Origin: Eubacteriales bacterium
Lineage (GTDB): Bacteria; Bacillota; Clostridia; Oscillospirales; Oscillospiraceae
Assembly: GCA_030528965.1 (NCBI GenBank)
Contig: JAUMXS010000001.1
Coordinates: forward strand, 1-22,955
DNA length: 22,955 bases
Direction of reading: 5' to 3'
Shown here: positions 18,179 to 22,955 of the stretch, piece after piece
Numbering within the stretch: the first letter of the stretch is position 1
How the letters are laid out: each line of letters opens with the position of its first letter
The notes under the pieces: model-generated
Seen by the model: only the letters and a program-made list of their open reading frames with translations
Database searches by the model: none
Told to the model about the DNA's origin: nothing
Made by a program: the position numbers and the translations under genes

Positions 18179-18573
18179 TCGGAGAGTTATTGACAAAGTA
18201 CAAACGCGTAGTGACCTTCGGACTTGTGGGCTGCATCAATACACTGGTGGACTTTTTGATCGCGACCGGCGTGCATACCTTGCTGCTGTGGTCTCCGGGT
18301 GTCAGCCAGACTGTGGGTTACTGCTGCGGGATCGTTTGCAGTTTTCTGCTTAACCGGAAATATACTTTCCGGGACGGGGAGAGACGACTGTGGGGACAGC
18401 TCATTCTGTTTATTGCGGTGAATCTGTTCACTCTGGGGCTGAGTGTCCTGAGCATTGAGCTTCTGACCGGGACAGGGCTTCCCTGGATCCCGTCCAAGAT
18501 CCTCGTGACGGGACTCGTCATGGTGTGCAATTACTTTGGATATAAGCTGATCGTTTTTCGGGTCCGTTCCTGA
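18175..18573 (+). CDS. GtrA-like four-helix membrane protein
   Basis: A 132-residue protein of the GtrA/DPMS-TM family. Four transmembrane helices are expected at about 13-31, 35-56, 77-98 and 103-124, with the family motifs RVVTFGLVGCINTLVDF at the start, NRKYTFR (57-63) after helix 2, and NYFGYKLIVF near the end. Family members are thought to flip or help flip polyprenyl-linked sugars across the membrane for cell-surface polysaccharides. The ATG overlaps the stop of the binding-protein gene (ATGA, 18175-18178). It is the last gene of the secA-pgeF-SBP-gtrA run. No clear terminator follows before the cdd promoter region. Confidence 0.85.
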   Translation: MIGELLTKYKRVVTFGLVGCINTLVDFLIATGVHTLLLWSPGVSQTVGYCCGIVCSFLLNRKYTFRDGERRLWGQLILFIAVNLFTLGLSVLSIELLTGTGLPWIPSKILVTGLVMVCNYFGYKLIVFRVRS

Positions 18574-18585
18574 GAAACTATACAT

Positions 18586-18591
18586 TATAAT
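18586..18591 (+). promoter_or_regulatory. Probable -10 of the cdd promoter
   Basis: Consensus TATAAT at 18586-18591, 42 bases before the cdd ATG, in a short AT-rich gap. A good -35 is not visible in the GTCCGT/TCCGTT region 17-18 bases upstream, so the assignment is tentative. Confidence 0.45.
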
Positions 18592-18632
18592 ATTATAGGC
18601 ATTGTAGAGATAAAAGGAATAAGGAGAGTACC

Positions 18633-19016
18633 ATGAACGACAGAGAACTGCTGAATCTGGCGGCCGGCGCTGCGAAAAATGCTTACGCTCCCTATTCGCG
18701 TTTTCACGTGGGGGCTGCCCTGGAATGCGCGGACGGTACGGTGTTTACCGGCTGCAATGTGGAGAATGCCGCGTCGGGTGAGTGTATTTGCGCCGAACGT
18801 ACGGCGGTCTGCAAGGCGGTGAGCGAAGGGTATCGTGACTTTACCCGGATCGCTGTCTGCAGTGCGGATTCCAAGAGCTACTGCATGCCCTGCGGATCAT
18901 GCCGGCAGGTGCTGGCGGAGTTTTCTCCGGATGTGGAGGTGCTTTGCGCGAGAGCCGACGGACGTTATGTGAGTTATCGGCTTTCCCAGCTTCTCCCGCA
19001 TATGTTCCGCTTATGA
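18633..19016 (+). CDS. cdd: Cytidine deaminase
   Basis: A 127-residue homotetrameric-type cytidine deaminase, of normal length. It hydrolyses cytidine and deoxycytidine to uridine and deoxyuridine in pyrimidine salvage, in the cytoplasm. The zinc site is complete: ICAERTA (Cys53, catalytic Glu55) and MPCGSCRQ (Cys87, Cys90). The N-terminal APYSRFHVGAAL (19-30) and CNVENAA (41-47) blocks bind the nucleoside. AAGGAGAG precedes the ATG at good distance. The stop overlaps the start of the LysR-like gene (ATGATG, 19013-19018), so this cdd is probably the first gene of a unit with that gene and the SLH peptidase. Confidence 0.95.
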   Translation: MNDRELLNLAAGAAKNAYAPYSRFHVGAALECADGTVFTGCNVENAASGECICAERTAVCKAVSEGYRDFTRIAVCSADSKSYCMPCGSCRQVLAEFSPDVEVLCARADGRYVSYRLSQLLPHMFRL

Positions 19017-19348
19017 TGGAACTGGAACAGCTGCGTATCTTTCTCGCGGTGGTGGAACACGGCGGGTTCCGTGCAGCGGCGGCTGCGCTGTATATCAGTC
19101 ATTCGACTACCTGCCGGCATGTCGCTGCATTGGAGGAAACATTGGGAGTGCCCCTGTTCCGCCGGCTGGGACGTACACTGCAGCTTACGCCTGCCGGAGA
19201 GATCCTTTTTCGGGAGTCAAAGGATCTGCTCGGTCGGGCTGAGGAGACTGTCCGGGCTGTTCGCCGTGCGGGCGAACGGGCGGAAGAAGAGACCCTGCCC
19301 GGGGCTCTGAAACAGGATCCGGAGGATCCGGAAAAAAGGGGAAAATAA
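19013..19348 (+). CDS. LysR-type DNA-binding domain only (short regulator)
   Basis: A 111-residue protein that begins like a LysR-type regulator: LEQLRIFLAVVEHGGF (4-19), the winged helix-turn-helix with recognition region SHSTTCRHVAALEETLG (29-45), PLFRR (47-51) and the start of the linker helix (LTPAGEILFRESKDLL). It then ends in a charged tail. The effector-binding domain of about 200 residues is missing, and no remnants of it follow, because the SLH peptidase starts 23 bases later. The start is ATG 19013 (or 19016), overlapping the cdd stop; the SD is weak, so coupling is likely. It may be a ligand-independent regulator that dimerises through the linker helix, or the 5' remnant of a deleted gene. 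The intact frame and clean coupling favour the first. Confidence 0.78.
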   Translation: MMELEQLRIFLAVVEHGGFRAAAAALYISHSTTCRHVAALEETLGVPLFRRLGRTLQLTPAGEILFRESKDLLGRAEETVRAVRRAGERAEEETLPGALKQDPEDPEKRGK

Positions 19349-19371
19349 AACCCGGAAGATCGAGGTGGCAT

Positions 19372-20655
19372 ATGAACGTATTGAAGAGAGCGGTGATCCT
19401 GGCTTTGGTGATCGCCCTGGCCATGGCAATGTACGTACCCGGCGAAGCCCTTGTGGTGGGTGTGTCTTTCAGCGATGTGCCGGACGGCGCCTGGTATGAG
19501 GACTATCTGGAAAAATGTACCTGGCTGGAGATCATCAATGGTATGGGCGACGGGACTTTCCAGCCGAACGGGACGTTGACGCGCGGACAGTTTGTGAAGA
19601 TGCTGGCGATCGCGTCGGAGCTTTATACCATTAAAAATGATACAAGCGTGAGCTGGGCGGCACCGTACTGGAACATGCTGAACGAGGCTGGCGTCTTGGA
19701 TTGGGAAGAATCCGCCGGCATGGACTCGAACGGCAACGTTGCGGTTAATATCCGACCGATCTTCCCCTGTACGAAGGAATCCCTGAATGCACCGATCACT
19801 CGCTATGAAATGGCATATCTGATTAACGGTGTACTGTATTCGGTGTTCAGTGAGAACCTCGTGGAACTGAGAAATCCGGAAAAGAATATTCTGGACTATA
19901 CGAGTATGCCCACGGCGTATAAACCGGCGGTGGCGCAGGCCTACGGCAAGGGCGTGCTGACGGGCTATACCGACACGAGCTTTCAGGGTGACCGGTATCT
20001 GACCCGCGCTGAGGCAACGTCGGTTCTCTGCCGTCTGCTCTGGGGCAGTGACCGCCGGGCGGTCAGCTTTGCGGAGGAGATCGTTCCTACATTTACTCCG
20101 ACGGATTCCTTCGCATTCCGGTATCGTAATATGAGCACGGAAGAACGTCGTCTGGCGCTGTTCGGCGATGTGAACAAGACCTACTTCACCAGTACGGCGG
20201 ATGCGGGAAATCATCTGACGGGTGTGGAGATCCGCACTTGGGACATCGCGGCCGACGGCAGCAAGTACACGCGGACATGGATGCTCTACGTCAATGTGGT
20301 AGTTGCGGAAGAAGTGGCTGCGATCTTTGAGGAAATCTACAACGATCCGGAACAGTTCCCGATCCACAGCATCGGCGGCGCACGGTTCTCCGATACGCTG
20401 CGTCATTCCTGGGGCTGCGCGATCGACATTAATCCTGTCGAGAACTACTATATACATTACGCCTCTGGCTCGCAGGTCGGAACGTGCTGCTGGGAAAATG
20501 TTTCGCAGTATCCGTGGATCGACAGCCGGTACTGCATCACGCCGAACGGCAGCGTGGTACGTGCCTTTGCCAAGTACGGCTGGGGCTGGGGCGGACAGGG
20601 CTGGAGTACAGCCGCGGACTACATGCACTTCTCTATCCTGGCCAGCGGCGGTTGA
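19372..20655 (+). CDS. Secreted SLH-domain protein with M15 (VanY-like) D-Ala-D-Ala carboxypeptidase domain
   Basis: A 427-residue exported protein. A signal peptide occupies about 1-26 (hydrophobic 7-20). Three S-layer-homology-like repeats follow: FSDVPDGAWYEDY to about 84, a weaker one at about 94-157, and AYKPAVAQAYGKGVLTG to about 224. SLH repeats bind wall polymers. The C-terminal part (about 315-424) is an M15-type zinc peptidase: RHSWGCAIDINP with His345 and Asp352, and DYMHF with His419, the HxxxxxxD...H ligand set of D,D-carboxypeptidases or L-Ala-D-Glu peptidases. It probably trims peptidoglycan peptides at the surface. GAGGTGG precedes the ATG. It is the last gene before a terminator at 20721 and lies 23 bases after the short LysR-like gene. 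Confidence 0.87.
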   Translation: MNVLKRAVILALVIALAMAMYVPGEALVVGVSFSDVPDGAWYEDYLEKCTWLEIINGMGDGTFQPNGTLTRGQFVKMLAIASELYTIKNDTSVSWAAPYWNMLNEAGVLDWEESAGMDSNGNVAVNIRPIFPCTKESLNAPITRYEMAYLINGVLYSVFSENLVELRNPEKNILDYTSMPTAYKPAVAQAYGKGVLTGYTDTSFQGDRYLTRAEATSVLCRLLWGSDRRAVSFAEEIVPTFTPTDSFAFRYRNMSTEERRLALFGDVNKTYFTSTADAGNHLTGVEIRTWDIAADGSKYTRTWMLYVNVVVAEEVAAIFEEIYNDPEQFPIHSIGGARFSDTLRHSWGCAIDINPVENYYIHYASGSQVGTCCWENVSQYPWIDSRYCITPNGSVVRAFAKYGWGWGGQGWSTAADYMHFSILASGG

Positions 20656-20720
20656 TCCGCCTGCCGGAAAGACCTTTGAACGGCTGCACGAAAGAAGAAA
20701 AATATTTTCAAAAAAAGCAT

Positions 20721-20753
20721 AAGTCCCTCTTGACAGAAAGAGGGACTTTTGTT
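20721..20753 (+). terminator. Intrinsic terminator after the SLH peptidase
   Basis: AAGTCCCTCTT (20721-20731) pairs perfectly with AAGAGGGACTT (20738-20748) around a 6-base loop, followed by TTGTTAT. The -35 of the next promoter lies in its left arm and loop. Confidence 0.8.
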
Positions 20754-20758
20754 ATCCT
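20730..20758 (+). promoter_or_regulatory. Promoter of the S10 ribosomal-protein operon
   Basis: Consensus TTGACA at 20730-20735, a 17-base spacer, TATCCT at 20753-20758 with an extended TG at 20750-20751. It overlaps the terminator of the preceding unit. The start would be near 20765, leaving a leader of about 290 bases before rpsJ. Confidence 0.7.
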
Positions 20759-20764
20759 GTTAGG

Positions 20765-21040
20765 GTGCCTGCATATGGGCGCACTATGCGTTGAAGCGGG
20801 AGATTGCGGACGAAGAGTCCGGTAACTTCCGTGGAGTATGTCCGGTATCGTCCCGGTGGGACGATACAAGATCGGGCGGCTGAAGGTTTCTGTATGGAGC
20901 GTATATCGCTCTGCACGAAGGAAAGACCGGCCCCTGGGCCGGTTTGTTTTTCGGGCGAGGCCTGATACGCACGGCGACGTGTATAGAAAACCTTCTCCGT
21001 ACCAATGGGCGAAATTCCGAGCCCAAGTACGAATGAAAAT
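20765..21040 (+). promoter_or_regulatory. Structured 5' leader of the S10 operon, candidate attenuator
   Basis: The gene-free region 20656-21052 is mostly this leader. Hairpins visible: GCATA/TATGC (20771-20775, 20785-20789), CGGAC/GTCCG (20807-20811, 20817-20821), a perfect 10-bp stem GTATCGTCCC/GGGACGATAC (20845-20854, 20858-20867), GAGCG/CGCTC (20897-20901, 20907-20911), and a terminator (20926-20951). GAAGGTTT (20882-20889) pairs with AAACCTTC (20988-20995) and, past one bulged A, the helix continues seven more pairs (with wobbles) to 20896/20980, enclosing the terminator. Near rpsJ, CGTAC/GTACG with GGGC/GCCC forms another stem. This looks like autoregulated ribosomal-protein leaders, but I do not recognise a named family. 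Confidence 0.55.
20926..20951 (+). terminator. Intrinsic terminator inside the S10 leader
   Basis: ACCGGCC (20926-20932), loop CCTG, GGCCGGT (20937-20943), then TTGTTTTT. It lies about 160 bases after the predicted transcription start and 100 bases before rpsJ, as expected for premature termination control. Confidence 0.75.
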
Positions 21041-21052
21041 GGAGGAAAACAC

Positions 21053-21367
21053 ATGGCAGCAGCAAAGAAAATGATCCGCATCCGGCTCAAGGCTTATGAT
21101 CACCAGCTCATCGACAAGGCGGCGGAGACCATCGTAGAAACCGCGCGTCGCACCGACGCGAAAGTTTCCGGTCCCATCCCCCTGCCCACCAAGAAAGAGG
21201 TCGTGACCATTCTGCGTGCCGTCCACAAATATAAGGACAGCCGCGAGCAGTTTGAGCGCCGCACGCACAAGCGTCTCATCGACATCGTGAGCCCCACCCA
21301 GAAAACGGTTGAGGCCCTGATGAGCCTGGATCTCCCCGCTGGCGTTGAGATCGAGATTAAGCTGTAA
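21053..21367 (+). CDS. rpsJ: 30S ribosomal protein S10 (NusE)
   Basis: A 104-residue S10, a component of the 30S head that also serves as transcription antitermination factor NusE. The family is clear from [15 protein letters not shown] (8-22), [17 protein letters not shown] and [19 protein letters not shown]. The start at 21053 has GGAGG at 21041-21045; an in-frame ATG at 21005 would add 16 residues unrelated to S10 and lies inside a leader stem. It is the first gene of the S10 operon here, as in other Firmicutes. Confidence 0.97.
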   Translation: MAAAKKMIRIRLKAYDHQLIDKAAETIVETARRTDAKVSGPIPLPTKKEVVTILRAVHKYKDSREQFERRTHKRLIDIVSPTQKTVEALMSLDLPAGVEIEIKL

Positions 21368-21399
21368 AGCGCGCGTAACAAATCGTTTATCACCCGAAT

Positions 21400-21454
21400 G
21401 CCCGCGATGACGCGGGCGGGGTCAAGTTGGGACGGCTGAAAAAAGTCGCTCAAC
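21400..21454 (+). other. Two intercistronic hairpins between rpsJ and rplC
   Basis: GCCCGCG (21400-21406) pairs perfectly with CGCGGGC (21411-21417) around ATGA. A second stem, 21426-21437 with 21444-21454, has 6 and 5 pairs separated by a bulged A (two wobbles) and loop GAAAAA. No T-run follows either, so they are not terminators. They could be processing or stability elements. The rplC SD (AAAGGAGGAG, 21463-21472) lies just after them. Confidence 0.5.
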
Positions 21455-21482
21455 CAATAACCAAAGGAGGAGACAATACAGC

Positions 21483-22208
21483 ATGAAGAAAGCCATTATC
21501 GGCAGAAAAGTCGGAATGACACAGATTTTCGACGAAGCCGGCAAGGTCGTACCGGTTACGGTCATTGAGGCCGGTCCCTGTGTCGTGACGCAGAAGAAGT
21601 CCGTCGAGAAGGAAGGCTATGCATCGGTTCAGCTGGGCTTCGGCGAAGTCAAGGAACGCAAGCTCAGCAAGCCTGAGAAGGGCCATCTGGACAAGGCCGG
21701 CGCGGATTACGTGAAGTACCTGCACGAGTTCCGCCTGGAAAACTGCGACGAACTGAACGTAGGTGATACGCTGAAGGCAGACGTGTTCGCTGAAGGCGAC
21801 CATGTTGATATCACCGGTATTTCCAAAGGTAAAGGATACGCGGGCGTCATCAAGCGTTGGGGCGCACAGCGTACTCCGACCTCCCACGGCGGCGGTCCGG
21901 TTCACCGTCATGCGGGCTCCATGGGCTCCAGCACGGATCCCAGCCGTATCTTCCCGGGCAAGATCGGTGCCGGCCACATGGGCGTTGAGCAGGTCACCGT
22001 TCAGAACCTCGACGTTGTCAAGGTCGATCCCGAACTGAACATGCTCGTCGTTCGCGGTGCGGTTCCCGGCCCCAAGGGCGGAATCGTCTACGTGAAGAAC
22101 ACTGTGAAGACCATCCGTGCCAAGCAGGCTGTTACCGCTGTCAGCCTCAACCCGCAGAAGGCCTCCGCACGTGTCAACCCGCAGAAAGCCTCTGCGCGTA
22201 ACAGATAA
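21483..22208 (+). CDS. rplC: 50S ribosomal protein L3
   Basis: A 241-residue L3, an early assembly protein near the peptidyl-transferase centre. Family blocks: [16 protein letters not shown] at the start, [18 protein letters not shown] (109-126), [17 protein letters not shown] and GKIGAGHMG. It is about 30 residues longer than most L3 proteins. The extra tail ends with two copies of NPQKASAR (223-230, 232-239), encoded by adjacent 27-base units. AAAGGAGGAG precedes the ATG. The 115-base gap after rpsJ holds two hairpins. Confidence 0.96.
   Translation: MKKAIIGRKVGMTQIFDEAGKVVPVTVIEAGPCVVTQKKSVEKEGYASVQLGFGEVKERKLSKPEKGHLDKAGADYVKYLHEFRLENCDELNVGDTLKADVFAEGDHVDITGISKGKGYAGVIKRWGAQRTPTSHGGGPVHRHAGSMGSSTDPSRIFPGKIGAGHMGVEQVTVQNLDVVKVDPELNMLVVRGAVPGPKGGIVYVKNTVKTIRAKQAVTAVSLNPQKASARVNPQKASARNR
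22149..22202 (+). repeat. Two tandem 27-base units in the 3' end of rplC
   Basis: Units 22149-22175 and 22176-22202 encode NPQKASARV and NPQKASARN. The nucleotide copies differ at three synonymous third positions and in the last codon, so the duplication is not recent. Confidence 0.8.
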
Positions 22209-22229
22209 AAGGAAAGGAGAGTCCGATAA

Positions 22230-22853
22230 ATGCCTAAAGCAATCGTTTACAACATGGCCGGCGAAAAGACCGGCGAGTACGAGCTCTCCGAAGCCGTTTT
22301 CGGCGTGGAGCCCAATACCGTTGCTATGCATGCTGCGGTTAAGAACTACCTGGCCAACCAGCGTCAGGGCACCCAGAGTGCGCTGACCAAGGGTGAAGTT
22401 TCTTACACGACCCGTAAGCCCTGGCGGCAGAAGGGCACCGGACGCGCCCGCGCCGGCTACACCGGTTCCCCGGTGTGGAGACACGGCGGCGTCGCTTTCG
22501 CTCCCAAGCCGCGCGATTACAGCTACACCCTGAACAAGAAGGAAAGACGTCTTGCCCTGAAGAGCGCTCTGTCTGCGAAGGCTGCTGAAGAAGCCATCAT
22601 CGTCATCGACGGCCTCGTCATGGACGAGATCAAGACCAAGACCTTCCGCGAGTTCCTCGAGAAGGTCGGCGTCACCGGCAAAGCCCTTGTGGTCACCAAG
22701 AACGTGGAAGAGAACGTGGTAAAGAGTGCCCGTAACCTCCCCGGCGTCAAGACCACCATTGCCGACATCCTCTGCACTTATGACATTCTGAACACCCGCT
22801 CCCTGGTGGTCGACAAGGCCGCTCTGGAGAAGATTGAGGAGGTGTACGCCTGA
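22230..22853 (+). CDS. rplD: 50S ribosomal protein L4
   Basis: A 207-residue L4, which lines the peptide exit tunnel. The loop region shows the conserved KGEVSYTTRKPWRQKGTGRARAG run, quoted here as KPWRQKGTGRARAG (68-81), and SPVWRHGGVAFAPKPRDYSY. In gammaproteobacteria L4 also represses its own S10 operon through the leader RNA, which is relevant to the structured leader upstream. AAAGGAGAG (22213-22221) is the SD. Its stop overlaps the start of rplW (TGATG, 22851-22855). Confidence 0.97.
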   Translation: MPKAIVYNMAGEKTGEYELSEAVFGVEPNTVAMHAAVKNYLANQRQGTQSALTKGEVSYTTRKPWRQKGTGRARAGYTGSPVWRHGGVAFAPKPRDYSYTLNKKERRLALKSALSAKAAEEAIIVIDGLVMDEIKTKTFREFLEKVGVTGKALVVTKNVEENVVKSARNLPGVKTTIADILCTYDILNTRSLVVDKAALEKIEEVYA

Positions 22854-22955
22854 TGAAGACCGCATATGACATCATCATCCGTCCGGTCATCACCGAGCAG
22901 TCGATGGAGGATCTGGACATTAAGAAGTTTGCGTTCGAAGTGGACAAGAATGCGA
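22853..22955 (+). CDS. rplW: 50S ribosomal protein L23, cut by window end
   Basis: The first 34 residues of L23, starting MKTAYDIIIRPVITEQSM, with the family IIxPVITEKS pattern. L23 sits at the tunnel exit and binds SRP and trigger factor. The ATG shares a base with the rplD stop; GAGGAGG in the end of rplD is the SD. The rest lies outside the window. Confidence 0.93.
   Translation, partial: MKTAYDIIIRPVITEQSMEDLDIKKFAFEVDKNA

Noticed and set aside
19308..19331. Repeated GGATCC-GGA-GGATCC near the end of the short LysR-like gene
   Set aside because: A short direct/inverted repeat encoding the DPEDPE tail. No T-run of terminator type follows and no site family is suggested.
21005..21052. Upstream in-frame ATG for rpsJ
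   Set aside because: The added 16 residues are not S10-like, and the strong SD at 21041 points to 21053.
21450..22865. 471-codon open frame on the minus strand
   Set aside because: Antisense to rplC and rplD; ribosomal-protein genes are unmistakable.

Overview
The window is a stretch of chromosome, about 57 % G+C by eye, packed with genes that have strong Shine-Dalgarno (SD) sites and many ATGA or TGATG start/stop overlaps. The gene content suggests an anaerobic, fermentative, low-GC-phylum (Firmicutes) bacterium of the class Clostridia, most like an Oscillospirales/Ruminococcaceae gut bacterium. Pointers are the S10 operon order rpsJ-rplC-rplD-rplW, indolepyruvate:ferredoxin oxidoreductase, DUF1846, a SecA with a C-terminal zinc tail, an SLH-domain peptidase and a membrane-anchored PrsA-like parvulin. 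No phage, insertion sequence, CRISPR array, tRNA or rRNA was seen. The assignment below phylum level is inference.

Layout. 1-5.9 kb, plus strand: the 3' end of a DnaQ-like exonuclease; a HCX5R tyrosine phosphatase with its own promoter; a membrane-anchored parvulin with its own TTGAAA-N17-TATAAT promoter and a strong terminator; then a compact run of tcdA (tRNA ct6A cyclisation), a possible 38-codon ORF, a NYN/OST-HTH RNA-binding protein and a membrane-tethered metallophosphoesterase. A possible 20-codon ORF precedes two back-to-back terminators that separate convergent transcription.

5.95-12.8 kb, minus strand: a six-gene operon reading plsC-like acyltransferase (with zinc ribbon and C-terminal extension), ESS/GltS-like transporter, DUF1846, iorA, iorB, smr. 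It starts at a TTGAAC-N17-TATAAT promoter and ends in a T-tract hairpin. iorAB oxidatively decarboxylate aryl-pyruvates from aromatic amino acids, and the transporter may feed or drain that pathway.

13.0-18.6 kb, plus strand: secA, pgeF, an orphan family-5 solute-binding lipoprotein and a GtrA-like membrane protein, all overlapping or within 9 bases of each other. 18.6-20.7 kb: cdd, a LysR-type protein reduced to its DNA-binding part, and a secreted SLH plus M15 peptidase, ending in a terminator.

20.7-22.96 kb: the start of the S10 ribosomal-protein operon. Its promoter is embedded in the terminator of the preceding unit. Its leader, about 290 nt long, is highly structured and contains an internal intrinsic terminator framed by a long-range helix. 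This leader is the most interesting unexplained element in the window. Most of the rest is housekeeping, with some unusual domain architectures (tandem parvulin-like repeat with DxDxDG loops, acyltransferase with zinc ribbon, HTH-only LysR protein).
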